In this document: positions 1 to 13,763 of the stretch, piece after piece
How positions within the stretch are numbered: position 1 is the stretch's first letter
Layout of the letters: each line of letters begins with the position of its first letter
From: Apostichopus japonicus
Taxonomy: Eukaryota > Echinodermata > Holothuroidea > Aspidochirotida > Stichopodidae
Assembly: GCF_037975245.1 (NCBI RefSeq)
Contig: NC_092572.1
Location: 22,800,489-22,864,488, forward strand
DNA: 64,000 nt
Direction of reading: 5' to 3'
Position numbers and translations under genes: made by a program
Notes under the pieces: model-generated
The model's database searches: none
The model's input: the letters and a program-made list of their open reading frames with translations, nothing else
What the model was told of the DNA's origin: nothing

Positions 1-1302
1 TCAGGCCCTTGTTATAACATTTGTAAGAAAACAATCCCACCCATCCCTTCCTCTTCCTCATGTCCGCCCATGTTAATTAAAATATTAAGGAGTACATATT
101 ATCTTATCTTATTTATTTAGCTATTTACATATGCCTACTGTTTCATTAGTGTGCTGAACAATTAAAAACTTGTGAACATGTCCTCATGTTTTTTACCTCC
201 TCCTCATAAATTCCTGGTTAAAGGGCCTGTGTTTGAGTAGCAAATTAATTAGTTTCTTCCTATATTTTGTCCTCATTCTCCATCAAGTCTGCCTAGATTT
301 AATCCTAAATGCATGGCAGACCATCAAATGGAGTACTTTCAGATTCAGGTAATCACAGATGAATAAATATAAAATATCTTACAAACGCGTCATTCCCTTT
401 TTCTATTGAAAACACCCCATCCCACCCCTATAACCTTCTAGCTTCCTCTCCACAGCTCAACCTTACTACTATACTTTCTTCCGTCGTACCCCCTTCCCTC
501 GTAATGTTTATCATACTGTGACCTCTGTAAGTGGTTTGTTAACTACCCGTCAGTACAAAAACAGAGGCCAAGCATTTCCCAGTTAGTTTCAATAGACTTA
601 TATGGACTTTATCCTCGTTAGGCAAGACAAACTATAACTTAAAAAGCAAAGCCTGGTTCAGCCATAAAAGGAATAGGAATGTGCATTATAAGACTTGAAA
701 TAAGAAATACCCATAAAGAGAGGGATCTAAAGTACTCTACAAACATAATAGTCTGTTTTATTTATACTGAATACAATGGAAATACTTGCATTACAAAGAA
801 ACACACGATGGCTTAAACATAATAAACAGCAACGCAACACTGAACACTTAATTTGCATAATAAACGAACAGATTCTTTTAAGTTACTACATTACCTCAAA
901 ATATGCATTATACAAACGCGTAACATAAAGATACGCCGTAATTTACTTCAACTTAACAAGAACCAATCCTAGACTGGGTGATAACTTAAGCGACTGATGA
1001 CATGAACCTGATACTCGGGAATGTGAAAACTGTTTTATTAAATCATTTCACACGTTTTAAAAGCAAAATATAGCACCATTTTGCACCCTAACTTGGGCGA
1101 CCTAACATCGTATACACCTTCTTAAGTGCAAAACAGGCGGTTGCCTACTATACTGGTGTGTGTGTCATCATTTTACAACAACTTCAAGATCTCATGAATT
1201 GCTGCATGGTAGACCATTTGGTGTCTAACGCGACTGTCACCTGTTACCGTACACAGGTTTGCTCTGATTCGATTACCTCAAAACCAGAAAATGATTTTTT
1301 TC
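1..1302. other. Intergenic, nothing recognised
   Basis: AT-rich sequence with short ORFs only and no similarity I recognise. I see no convincing exon, RNA gene or transposon end. Confidence 0.5.
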
Positions 1303-1339
1303 TTATGGTAAGGTAATCCCGGAAAAGTTCACGATGACT

Positions 1340-2660
1340 GGGGATGTGTGAACTGTACACTTTGAGGTAACCAAGGTGTCTCTACATGTCAGTCCATGTA
1401 AGTATCGGTTACTCTGTGTGGGCGTTTCTACCATTTTAGTTTTTGAATTGTACACTAAGGTAAGCAAGCAGTCCCTACATGTCAGTCCATGATAGAATTT
1501 TTTATTCTCTGGGGGCGTATCCAAAAGTTTAGTTATGCAACTGTACACCATAGTTACAAGCTGTCTCTTCATGTCAGTATATGTAAATATTGGTTACTCT
1601 TGGGGGGGGGGGGTGCATGTTAGTATTGGTTACTCTGTGGGGGGTATCCACCAATTTAGTTATGGGACTGTACACTAAGTTAACCTAGATGCCTCCACAT
1701 GTCAGCCCCTGTAAGTATCCGTTACTCTGTGGGGGCGTTTCTACCATTTTTGTTTTTGAATTGTTCACTTAGGTAAGCAAGCAGTCCCTACATGTCAGTC
1801 CATGTAAGAATTGGTTATTCTCTGGGGGCGTATCCAAAAGTTTAGTTATGCAACTGTACACCATAGTTACAAGCTGTCTCTTCATGTCAGTCTATGTAAT
1901 TATTGGTTATTCTGGGGGCGTGTTCACCATTTAGTTATGCAACTGTACACTATAGTTACCAAGCTGTCTCAACATTTCAGTCCATGTAAGCATTGGTTAC
2001 TCTGTGTGCGTATCCATCATTTTAGTTATGGAACTGTACACTAAAGTAACCGAGCTGTCTCTAAATGTTAGTCTATGTAAGTATTGCTTACTCGGGGGAG
2101 GGGGGCGTATTCATCATTTAGTTATGCAACTGCACACTATAGTTACCAAGCTGTCTCAACATCTCAGTCCACGTAAGTATTGGTTACTCTGTGGGGGTAT
2201 TCACCAATTTAGTTATGGGACTGTACACTAAGGTAACCTAGCTGCCGATACATGTCAGCCCATGTAAGTACCGGTTACTCTGTGGGGGCGTTTCTACCAT
2301 TTTAGTTATGGAACTGTACACTAAGGTAAGCGAGCTGTCTGTACATGTTAGTCTATGTAAGTATAGGTTACTCTTTGGGGGCGTTTCTACCATTTTAGTT
2401 TTTGAATTGTACACTAAGGTAAACAAGCAGTCCCTACATGTCAGTCCATGTAAGAATTGGTTATTCTCTGGGGGCGTATCCAAAAGTTTAGTTATGCAAC
2501 AGTACACCGTAGTTACAAGCTGTCTCTTCATGTCAGTCTATGTAATTATTGGTTAATATGGGGGGGGGGGGCGTATTCACCTTAAATTTATGCAACTGTA
2601 CACTATAGTTACCAAGCTGTCTCAACATCTCAATTCATGTAAGTATTGGTTACTCTGTGA
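1340..2660. repeat. Minisatellite, ~90-bp unit
   Basis: Roughly 14 imperfect tandem units. Each carries a G-run followed by GCGTATCC or GCGTTTCTACC, then TTAGTTATG, CTGTACACTA, AAGCTGTCTC and CATGTCAGTCCATGTAAG. Length and G-run vary between units. The short ORFs on both strands here are by-products of the repeat and not genes. Confidence 0.85.
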
Positions 2661-2664
2661 GTCG

Positions 2665-4190
2665 TTTATGCGGAGTGGGAAGGGCTATGATGTTATATCG
2701 TCCCGAGCAAGTGTCTATTTGCAGTGGAAAATTGTAGAAACTGCTATTATTTGCAACTGTTGAAAACAATGTTTCAAAAGTGAACGTGCGGCGGGAGGGC
2801 TGTTCCTCCTTGATTTTATTGTGGGTTTCAACCCACTTCAACCTCCCGCAGATTTTGCGCCCCATGTTTATCTGTATGTACGTTACCGTACAGATAATAC
2901 ATAGGGGAGTATATTAGAATACCCTTGCCCATTATTATTCAGTAGGGTGCATCGTGTTCATTCTGAAACATTTATCCGACAAGTCTGCTACATAGTGTAC
3001 ACTGTTTAAAAGAGTACATTCAAACTGGTGCACAGCACACAATGTGCTCTACGTAAGAGTTTATACTCGATAATGAATTGATTGTTATACTTGAAATGTG
3101 TATATTTTGTTTTGTTCTCTTTCAACTGTGGATGAGTTAACAATATACCATAATTTTCAGTTCGTTTTGCATATTCACCTCCTCAAAGTTACGTTCGATC
3201 TCGCTGTGAAAACCTGCATTATTGTTTTGATTTCACTTTCATCGCGATGTAGCCTAACTTTCAATAACATCAAAGGGATTGATACCCAATCATTGCACTT
3301 GTCATAATCAATAAGAACCGCATTTTTACCTCATGCATGATATGTTAAGCCTAACTAAATGTCATGATCTACGAAGAACCAAAATACCCCTTAACGCATA
3401 GACTCTTGAAGTGTGACCTGATTAATTCACTTTGACTTCAGAGTAAAACGTTTATGTATGTTACCGTGTTGGACGAATCTAACCGTAATAGTAGTTACCG
3501 ACTTTACGATCTGCGTTATAGTCTTTGCCGACTTTGCAATCCGCTGTCCTCTTATTGCAAGGTCGGTAAGAGTGACTCCATAGTTTTCCCCCTTTAGGGA
3601 AACCAAACAGGAAACATTAGAAATTGATTATTTAATTCCCCGAATGTGAGTTACAGATGGCGAAATGTCACAATTTTGTTCAATGCATACGTTGCTTAGA
3701 AAAAAATGTGGGCGAGATTTAAGTCAACTATGTGTTTACTATAGACAATGAATACATGAATAGACTTAATCAAGATCTTTATTTCTTAGTGATTTTTCTT
3801 ATTTTCTTTCCTTTTATCTTTTCATCCTTAACTTGGTAAAACAAGAATGGAATCAACTAATCGATTCTACAGACCAAAATTCTGCTAAGAGTAAACGTTG
3901 GAGGAATATACGAATTAATATCGGTCGGGAATGAAAATAGTCAACAGATTGGTCAGTACTTTATACTTGTTTTTCCATATGTGTGTTCTCTCAAGTATCA
4001 CGTGTATTTTTTTAATATAACAAATTAATCATTTTTACACAAACCTAATGACGCGTTCAACGTGAAGATTATTGATATATCCGTGGGTTTATGTACTGAA
4101 GTAGACACGGTTCATGACGTGTGACGTCATTCACCTTAAAGATAATAAATATATGACCATCCAGTAGAAAATACTTAATCAAAAAGTTGT
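2665..4190. other. Intergenic, nothing recognised
   Basis: No exon with a convincing frame and no repeat end seen. The right end leads into the TATA box of the peptide gene. Confidence 0.45.
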
Positions 4191-4198
4191 TATAAAAA
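4191..4198 (+). promoter_or_regulatory. TATA box of the peptide gene
   Basis: TATAAAAA lies about 30 bp upstream of a pyrimidine-A context near 4222 that could serve as initiator. A good splice donor (GTAAGT) follows at 4295. The arrangement fits a TATA-driven gene with a non-coding first exon; the transcription start is inferred. Confidence 0.5.
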
Positions 4199-4221
4199 GC
4201 AAGGACAGGCACCATCTTGGT

Positions 4222-4294
4222 ACATTCAAAAAGATCCTGACCGAAGCATCGCTTGTGTGTTTATCATATCCGACGTTACTCCATCGAAATTTCT
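4222..4294 (+). other. Putative non-coding exon 1 of the peptide gene
   Basis: It begins about 30 bp after the TATA box and ends at a GTAAGT donor. It contains no ATG that opens a sustained frame. It would splice to the acceptor at 6749-6750, four bases before the start codon at 6755. Transcript data would be needed to place its start. Confidence 0.45.
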
Positions 4295-6754
4295 GTAAGT
4301 ACCAAATTTTGATTATTTCAATTCAAATTTTACTCTTAAAATATACTCTTCGATATTCAAAAGTTCTAGTTTCTGTACTAGCTTATATTGGAAATGTTTC
4401 ATACATATATATTTATATTTACTTCAAGTTTAAGAAGGCTCGTCAATTTAAATCTCAAATCTTTTCCATTTACATGACAAGAAAGAAAAACTAATGAGGG
4501 AAACTGCAAATTTAAAAGCATCGTACCTTATTTAGGCATTAATATATGCTTGTCCTTCCTGGACTAAAGATTTCAAGTGTAAACAAATCCAAAGGATCTC
4601 AAGCGATCGACAGTTTTACCAAACTTGTTGGTAGTTTCATTTTCTTTCCGCCTCTGCTTTGATTGCATATATAGCAACGATGTTTTTAAACTTCGTTTCG
4701 TCTGTTTAATAGTGTACTGCTGTGTGCTTAATTGTGACGAAAACTCAGAAGAGTAATTACCAGGTTTACCAGTCGCATTAAAATCAGTTTAATCTACATG
4801 TAGTTTGTTAGTTAAACACAAATAAGTCAAACTTACAACCTAGGCATTTCTTGGACGCTGAAACAAATAGATATAGAACCTTAAGCAGCAATATTGGTTG
4901 TCCATTCTTTCAAGAGATTATGCCATAACAATAATAGATATGTGTTAAAATTCGTATTGTGGTTCATGATTACACATCAATGGATACATTTCACGGTCTC
5001 ATCTTCAATGACAAGTTTATTTGGACATAATATCCAGATTTCACTTTTTTACCAAAAATTCATTAAACCGTCAATAATATAATAATAAACAATTATTTTA
5101 ACAATCAGTAAAAGAATATTTCAGGAAGAATGGGTGCGGGATTATCTTGGACTGCTGTGAGGGCGGTAAAAGTGTGCAAATATAAACCTCTAACGTCATC
5201 ACGTACAAAGATTACCAAGTTAAATGTGATTTATTACTTCAGTTTCACCTATAACCAAAATGAAACACTAAACTTTTTAAATGATAAAATAAAGTAAATG
5301 GTCACTCAGTTGCATTAAAGAGTGCAACTTTTTTCATACTTATGGAAAAGGAAAAGCTAAGAGTTTCGTAATTCCATTTGATATAATTTTCGTGATACAA
5401 CAGAGGAAAGAATTGAAATTAATGTTACTTTTGTTAACTAACATAGTAATATTAAGAGTTTTTACTATCGCTGTGGGAAAGATTCGTTTATATGTTTCAG
5501 ATGAAGAAAGGCAGTGTTTGATACATCCAAGTTCAAGTGCAAAGCTGTAAATAATAGCAGTATGATCTGATACTATAATAGACTAACTTTTAGTGTAACG
5601 AGTCGGAAATATCAAACCCTTTATATGATCCAGAGAGTAAAGAGTGTTGAGGCGTGTTTTTGTAATATCGTGGCTCGGGGTTTCATGTAAAACTGAATTG
5701 TTTATGGTTCCTCCAATGTAAATGATGTTACATTGGTTGTATCTTACAAATCATCTAACCTCAATATGTTGTTTATGAGGACTCAAAGTATGTTTTACAT
5801 AGGAGTTAGAAAGTTAACGGACCAGTCGTTTGATTGTATGACCCACTTTTATGAACACACAGTTGTTGACTCTGTTCATTGGGGAGAAGGAAGCTCTTTT
5901 GAACTCCTGGGTCTTCGATTTATGTGGTACGAAATTCAACGTGAAAATGTTAAATCGTTCAAGTTAATTTATTGCGATGATTAATAAATACTGTATTAAT
6001 GCATACCTGTTATGTCAAATTTGTCATGAAGAATTATTTAACGGTAATTATGTGATATATCACCTGTTGAATTAATCGAATTGCTTAGTTTTGATTATAT
6101 ATCAGTAACTGAATAATTAATACAAAGTACTTCAACTGTAGGACAGCGTGATAGGAAACAATGAACTCAAATTATCTACCTTACTACGAAGACTAGGTAT
6201 CAGAGACTTGAAGACATATGATGTTCCAACTCACATACAGTGATTCCAACAATGTTTATTTCTTTACTAATCCCTTGTAAATTAAAAGTTTAAAATATTA
6301 TAAACTAGTAAAAGTTTATTGAAAATGTATAAATTTAGCTTATGTCTTAACAGATGGATAAAAAGGTAGAAAATAATATGTAACATCTATGTCACTCTTT
6401 GTGAGTACAGATAAAAACGACAAAATAAAGTTACCACCGTTTTCCTACTGTCTTTCTTGATTATCTTTCATAGTAATATTTTTTATGTTTAAAATGCTTA
6501 ACAATGTTCGAAATTTAAAATTAATAGTAATTCAAGTTAATGATTAACAATTCAAACAATAGAGAATCATTCAGATTGCTTTTTAATCCTGCAATTTGAA
6601 AATAGACATTTAAAATTATATTAAACAGTAACTATTCCAAATGTATTGTATTATACAGCTACCTGGTTTATTATACACATTGTCTAGATATGGCTTATAA
6701 AACGCTTAATATGTTTATTTTCTTCCCCTTTTTCTTTTCTTTTTCTGAAGCACC

Positions 6755-7858
6755 ATGCAACCTAAAATCGTATATTTTCTTCTGGCACTTTCCGTGCTCG
6801 TTGCCGTGGCAACTGCTTACGAGGAAGAGGATGAGCTGCTCGACATGATGGTGGATAATTACATGGTGAAGAGAGGCAGGAAAGGCAAAGGCAAAGGGAA
6901 GGGGAAAGGAAAAGTGGAGTTTGTAGGTAAGTAATGAAACCTAGATGAGGGCTAACTTACCAGTCATTTCTGCGTCTTTAAAAGTATTTCAACAACGAAA
7001 AATGCCATTTTTTCTATTTAAGGTTGTTTTTACACTCTACAAGTACACCTTAAAATAATCAGCGACATGTTTATAATGATTTCTTTTAAAAAAAGACAAA
7101 TGCAATGTAATATTTTTCCATAGCTATAAATTGTCTTCCAAAACAATTTTTTCGGAGTTAAAATATAAGTGATGAATAAAAACACTCTATTAAGAATTAA
7201 TAGCATAATCAATGTTTCCTCTACCTCTGTTCACATGATAATTCCTCTTTATTTCATGTCATATTTTAGAATGTCCTGGTAAACCGCATTGCTTCTGCTT
7301 TCTGAGACCCGATGGCTCATATCAAGAAGCAGCCTGTGGATCTCGTAAGTACAAATGAAATTCATTGGTTGAATCTAAGTGTATTTGTGTATTAAATCGT
7401 ATCGTGTGTGTCCAATAGTTTCTTAACAATATGCAAATTGGGTACCATAGCAAAGTTCAATCGGATCCTTTTAAAATGAAGAAAGATCTAAGAAGTTATA
7501 TTTGGAGCATGGAGCAGAACGTAGTATGTTACTGGCCATTTACGATCATTCAACTGTGTTGTGTATTCGTGTTCATAAATGAATTTTGCGATAATGTCCT
7601 ATCTTCTATTTAAACATTGCTCGTTTTCTAATTGAAATATTGCAGCAATAATAGGTTACAATTTACAGTTTATAAAATAGACCCTTATCGTCATCCAGCA
7701 TCGCGATCTTGCAATTCAGGAAACATAATGTCATGACTCCCTCGAAATGATATCTAAGTTAAAAATCATTAAATAATCCTCCACGTATTTTGCATTTTAA
7801 TTTCGTTTGATTGTTTTTTACTTTTGCGTTTTCAGTCCTTGGCAACGTTGGACTCTAA
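6755..7858 (+). CDS. Secreted cationic cysteine-containing prepropeptide (89 aa, 3 coding exons)
   Basis: Coding exons are 6755-6926, 7270-7344 and 7836-7858, with GTAAGT donors after the first two and YAG acceptors; both introns are phase 1 and the joined frame is open to TAA. Residues 1-21 form a clear signal peptide (hydrophobic core FLLALSVLVAVATA). Residues 22-38 are acidic (YEEEDELLD...). Lys39-Arg40 is a dibasic convertase site. The mature part (41-89) starts with a Gly-Lys repeat (GRKGKGKGKGKGK) and then has four cysteines at 59, 65, 67 and 80, spaced C-x5-C-x-C-x12-C. An acidic pro-piece balancing a strongly basic mature peptide is typical of antimicrobial and some regulatory peptides. 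I do not recognise the cysteine pattern as a named family, so function is open: host defence is the simplest guess, a heparin-binding or neuropeptide-like role is possible. The start lies four bases after a polypyrimidine acceptor, implying a 5' UTR intron. Confidence 0.75.
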
Positions 7859-7991
7859 TCCAAAGTATGGAAAAGACCTCTCCCTGTTTAATCTTTGACC
7901 TGTATCCACCGACGACAGCCAATTATAGCATCCAGTCTACTGCAACATAATATGTAGATGTTGAATAATGAATATGCAAAGCCAGCATCTT

Positions 7992-7997
7992 AATAAA
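7992..7997 (+). promoter_or_regulatory. Polyadenylation signal of the peptide gene
   Basis: AATAAA lies 134 bp after the stop codon, giving a compact 3' UTR that probably ends near 8015. Confidence 0.6.
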
Positions 7998-8019
7998 GAA
8001 TGAGCTGTAAGCCTCACAA

Positions 8020-10120
8020 CCGATAATTGTAGGCCAACATGGTTAACTCTTTTGTTTAGAGATATGTCAATGTATGTTTCTTGCTGTAGCAGTGCTTCTA
8101 AACTCGTGCAGTGATGTCAGTAGATTTCTCAAGACTAAGATATATAATTTATTTTCACGTTTTATTGTTCTATAAAATGAATTAAAAATAAAGAGTTTTC
8201 GTTTGCAGCAAGAAAAAAGTTGCGTTTTTTCTTTCTTTTCGTGACTATGGTAATATGACAACGATGCTGCTTACTATTGGAAAGTAATTTAATAATTCTA
8301 TCCGGGTAGTTCCAACATCACATTCAGTCGGTTGACCCAGCATGATACTAATTGTAACTGATCTGGTGCCGCTTTAACCCCATCATTTTTATTGCTTTAT
8401 TTCTATGTTTTCATCATATCGGAAATATGCTCCAAAGAAGAAATATGGGACGATGAACTCTCACCCGCACTTTCCAATAATCTTTCATGCTATGGTATTT
8501 ATAGGATTGGTGACATAACTTAAAATGTGTTCTATAAATAGACATTTAAAACAACGACATTAGACGAAGACATAAAATACTTAATTAATATTAGAGATCG
8601 AGAAACAACGAACGAAATATTGAGCCTTCACTGCAGCCTGTGATTTTGTTATTGTTTCAGCTCATTGATGATATCGTCATATAATCGGATTACGTCGGAT
8701 TAGGGGCTCTCTCACTCTCTCTCTCTCCACCTTTCACCCTCCAGCTCTCTCTCCCTCTGTCTCTATCTATCTCCTCTGCTACATCTAAATGATACATTGA
8801 TCTCTCACATCTCCATATAATTAGCAATGTCAGCTGATATAACTATTCAGCGTACTGATATATGCTAGATTGCCACAGTCAATGCCATTCAGATGGACTC
8901 ATGATAATATGTCGTTTTCCGAACATTTTCACTACTCGCAGGAAATTGGAAGAAATTGTCCGAAAATAGGTACAAACTTATTCCCTGTATTTGCTAATAA
9001 ACAGCCAAGACTCATAAAAAGTTGTGACAGAACACTGTAGATTTGACGTTTCAGTCGTTTTAAATGAATAGGCCAGGTATTTACGAACTACATTGTCCGG
9101 CTTAGCAAATCACTCCAAAGCATTGTTTACACTTGTCATTGTCTGGGTATTCTCTAGATTGTGTAACCTTCAGTATCCCTTTAAACAGGGTGGTCATAGT
9201 TTAGTTTCCAGGGGTAAGGGGTTGGGTGGGGGAGGGAGGGGAAGAATATACCACTGAAATGACACAAATGAAAAGCAATAACTAACACTTTATGAGTTGT
9301 TTCTTACAAACAAAACACAAAGAAAATATCATGAATAATAGTTATGAAAGCATTAATAACATTTCTAACAAACGCGAGAAAAGTTAATTACCAACAGAAA
9401 CTACTCAAGAGTTTTGCTTTGTGAGTGTGATCCCAAAAGTATATTTATTTTGATAAACACATGTTTATATTGCTTACAAAAAGTTCAATTGAAAAAAACA
9501 AGATGCTGATATATGGTGTAATTCAAACGGGTATCGTAATAGTACAGCTTATCCATTTTTACCATATCAAAATTTCCATAATTTTGTTGTTACTAAAAAT
9601 TGTGCCCATTTGCTGAAAAATGTATAATAAACAAAACATTTTTGCTAAAATTCAAAAAGAGTGTAATGTTCCTCTTTTTTTTTTTGTAAAGAAATATTGA
9701 AAAACTAAACTACTTTCAGTACGGAATCAATTTTGTCGGAACATTTCGATGTTATTTTTGTAGTTTGTCGCCCTCACATATGAAAGTCACACGTCCCATT
9801 GTCTTTCAAAATTGAGTTCTTACAGATTTAGTTCTCTTTCGCTGCCCCTGTTGAAACATCCAATCATTTTAGAAAGGTTAACATTTGCGAGTAAGCTTAA
9901 TAAATTTTAACTTGACATTCGTCTATCCTCGGCCACATCTTCTAGTTAATGTTCTTGTTTATTCCGTGATGATTTGTAGGGTTAGCCTCCACCAATTTAG
10001 AGAAGAGTTAATATGCGTACAGTCACCCCGTATTCATGTAAATATTGTCCATTCTGACAGTATTTGAAGCTCTGAAATGTAACAACAGGCAATTAAAGGA
10101 CATACATTAAAAAACAAATT
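8020..10120. other. Intergenic, nothing recognised
   Basis: Holds a CT-rich tract near 8705-8770 and a G-rich tract near 9213-9241, but no exon that I can support. Confidence 0.45.
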
Positions 10121-10140
10121 CTATATCGTAGTAAACGCAC

Positions 10141-10146
10141 TTTATT
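10141..10146 (-). promoter_or_regulatory. Candidate polyadenylation signal of the Ig receptor gene
   Basis: AATAAA on the minus strand, about 470 bp past the stop codon at 10616. It is the first canonical hexamer I found in that direction. Confidence 0.4.
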
Positions 10147-10615
10147 CTTTACTGATTACAAAGCCATTCACATGACATGACAAAAGTTAAGAGATGCTTC
10201 ATTTGTTTCAACTAACAACATAATGAAGTTAGAACAAAAGACGCGTCATATAGTTAAAGGGGACACAACATCATCCTTCATTTTTGTCGGCTTATATATG
10301 AAAGAGATATTTTTGAGTAAAAATTACCCCAAGTAGCTACGAACAATCTTGTTCCGTTTGATAAATATCCGAATAAGTTCAATAAACCCTGTCTGGAAGC
10401 TGCCATTTTGTAAGTCTGTGACGCCATAGAACCACTAGGATCTGAAAGCCCCTTTGGCTTTCTCTTTGTTATTCTTTATCATATTTTCAAGGAAGAATGT
10501 GAACATTTTTGCCACTGAGAACAACGCCGTCATCAGATCATGTTAAGAGATTTAATATTTTACATTAAAATTAACTGAAGCACGTGTGGCTCGATGATGA
10601 TATATTTATACTTGA

Positions 10616-10812
10616 TCAAGTCTTCGGCCTTGTTTGTGAATAAACTTTAAATCTGTGATATTTCTCAAATGGAATCAGATTTTCTTCCCTAGCTGTTAGA
10701 GGTAGTTGTGGATGACAGATATTTCTATATAATAAGCCCGTAAATGATGGGAGGGTTTGTGTCTTCTTTCGATCAATCGTTGAATCGGTGGTTCGATTTA
10801 TCTTAGGACTTT
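10616..10812 (-). CDS. Ig receptor exon 9: tail end with ITIM-like motif
   Basis: 65 codons ending in TGA. The acceptor is AAGTAG, another NAGNAG-type pair giving the same frame. It contains LLYRNI (566-571) and a basic, tyrosine-bearing end (EKYHRFKVYSQ). A 66-codon open frame in the required phase ending in a stop supports it. Confidence 0.65.
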
Positions 10813-13732
10813 CTACTTGGTGATAAGGTTACGATTATCAGCTATCCATCCTTAAGGAAGTTTACCATAACACAGCGAACAAGACACTTTCATAGCAAAT
10901 CTAACAAACCTCGCACACTTAGAATAGAGAGTCATAATTTTAGTAATAATATGAAACGTACTACTAATTAGGGAGTAAATGCCTAACTTTGACAGAAAAA
11001 AATAATGATCTACATCAGAGAGCACCACTATAAGATGTCAGTTAATGAAATTCAGGTGTATATAGGCATTCTGTAAGATGGAAGATATTACTGGAAGCTA
11101 TTCGTGGATAAGTATACTGCTGGTGGAAAGGTTTAGGTATAAATGCTCTTATCATTTCACAATGCTTGTTGTTTCGGGTGTGTTTTGTGAATTTAATGAA
11201 ATATTCCACATTAATACATATTCTAAGCCTTACACATTGCATTGATACGACATACAATATGACACGAAGGTGTCGCAATAGCGAGAAAGGCAAGTAGCGC
11301 TCTATCCCAAACATTTCTAAACAGCGACCTCTTTTGTTATGGCGTATTTTGAACATTAGAATTCTATTGTTTCCTTGAGTATTTTCAATTTAAGTCAGAC
11401 GTTGTAAATCAAAGCAAAGAAGTAAGTTTTGTAATTTAACGATAATTTGGAATCGCTATAGCTAATTTCATACAGTTAATAGCCTATGAAATCATATTTT
11501 AATTTCGCCTATATTTTAAAGGCTCTGATCATAAAGGATCATAAACTCACTGCGTGCGTTCATTTGTATCGTAGTGAGGTCGGTTCTGGGCTTTGGAAAA
11601 ATTAAACATTTACGTACACATCATTATGTATAGAAGGAACAATAAAATTTAATTAATTGCATAAAGTGTTACAATAATGTCTTACGTATGGTACGACAGA
11701 GGTAACGTATCTTACGGGAATTCGACAATGGAATCAGTATTTACATAAACTTACAGGCTCCTACCGTCTTGTACTAACCAAGGGGGTAGCCGTGGCTCCA
11801 ACAAGCCACCTTCAATTTCTCTTTAAGTTATGTAAATGGTTTCTCTAATCTTAATTATTAAATTCTCATTCTGGCCAACGTTTAATTAAGACATTTAAAA
11901 AGAAATGTCTATTTTATAATTTTCAATATAAAAAATGATTTGAAGATGGTATGGATTGTTAAAGAAATGCTTACCAAAATCATCATCATAGCTAATGTCA
12001 TCACTGGAGACCCATTCGGCCTCCCTATAAAAACAGAGACAAAACCACCCGATAGTTAGAGAACCATTAACATTAATTACGGCATTGACTATATCTATTT
12101 TTATTGTGTCTTTATTTTTGTTCCTTTAAGTAGACGATAAAAGGAATTTCCGAGCAAGGTGGAGGGAGTGGGGTGGGCCGGGTAGGGGATTAGAACGAAT
12201 GAAATGGTACTTAGAAGAACGTTCGGCCTTATATAGACAATGGATAATCATATACATATAATTCCTTTGGAAGTAAACAGCATATCTACTATCTACATGC
12301 ACGATTTTCGTAATCGCATTTAGCTCAGGGCGTCTGACACTGTTTGGGATTTGGAATGTACTCAACAGACAGAGTAATGTTCACTTGTGTGAAATTCCGC
12401 CTATGAAATGAATTCGTGCGACGCGGGGTATGATGACCCCCTTACGGTTCCTGCTGAGTCCAGAGACCCAATTGGGAAAATAAATGAGATGTCATGTGGT
12501 CAATTATTTAGGCAAATTTATATGACACTACATGACCTTACATGACACCGAAAAGTACTGCGGTGCTATGACCCCCCCCCCCCGACTCATCTCCTTCCCT
12601 CGCGACTAGTCGCCCATTTTCAGGGTCCTGACGTTACGATACTTCAATTTCGTGAATTCGAAATTTGAATGTGAATTCATTAAAGTTCATAACCCACATA
12701 ATTGAAACTTTTATGTACTATATATTTACCTTTGACTATTCATGGTTCTGTTTCTATCGATGGTGTGTGCTGTACAAAACATCAGAAAACGTAAGTTACT
12801 TGCTACAGGCAAAGATACTAACGTTTCGTATATTATTAATCCATTAATTTCAACTTGCAAACTAGATAAGTCATCTTAAAGAAACGTTCTTTATACCGGA
12901 AACTACCACTCCAATCCGACTTTCATCAAAATGCAAATGTTTTGTAGGAATAGTATTTTTCCTCTTTGAATAATTAAATGATATTAAGAAAAAGTATCAT
13001 TTTTATTCAGCAATCATCTTCAAGCCACTTTAATATCCCTTCAATCTAAGAAACATTATTCATTCGTTTTCACTTGATACATAACTTGAATAAAAAGAAT
13101 GGTTCATACCATTGTAACTTACATGTGTCTCCATATCGAGCAGTATCACGTTGTTGGATACTAGCCAAAGTATTTGCATAGCTCAAATTAGACAGAGAAT
13201 GAACTGACAAGTATCTTGAGGGAGTTAAGGAATCGTTGCAATAGAAGAAGAAGAAGCAGAAGAATACAGACCAACTCAAATTTAACTGTATCTTGATTGT
13301 TCAATTCACCCAGTTAGGACAATATCTTCATAAATGTCCCTTGTTTTCAAAGCACTAGAGCTGACAGTATGAGTAGTATTAATATCACTATTGGAGAGAG
13401 ATTAGGAACTGTTCATACTATCAGTACGAGTTCTTTGAAGCATGACATGAGAGGACAGTATACAGTGGTATTAGCATTCGAACCAGGTAAGGGCTAGGAA
13501 GTGTTCGTACTGTCATTGCAAGAGTTTTGAAATATGATATGAGAGGACATTATATAGTGGTATTAGTATTAAAATCAGATAAGGGCTATGAACTGTTCAT
13601 ACTGTCAGTACTAGTGCTTTAAAGTATGAGAGGACAATATACAGTGGTACAAGCATTAGAATCAGACACTAGATAAATGTCAAAGCCGATTGCTTCCAAA
13701 TGTTCGGATTGGGCCTCCGTAAGTTTGTATCG

Positions 13733-13763
<31 letters not shown>

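Noticed and set aside
5733-5984. 83-codon frame in the first intron of the peptide gene
   Set aside because: No recognisable domain, no flanking splice sites in phase and no promoter; length is within chance for AT-rich DNA.
11749-11850. Alternative last exon for the Ig receptor
   Set aside because: A frame with a stop and a GTAAGT nearby exist, but the acceptor has no pyrimidine tract; exon 9 at 10812-10616 fits phase and length better.
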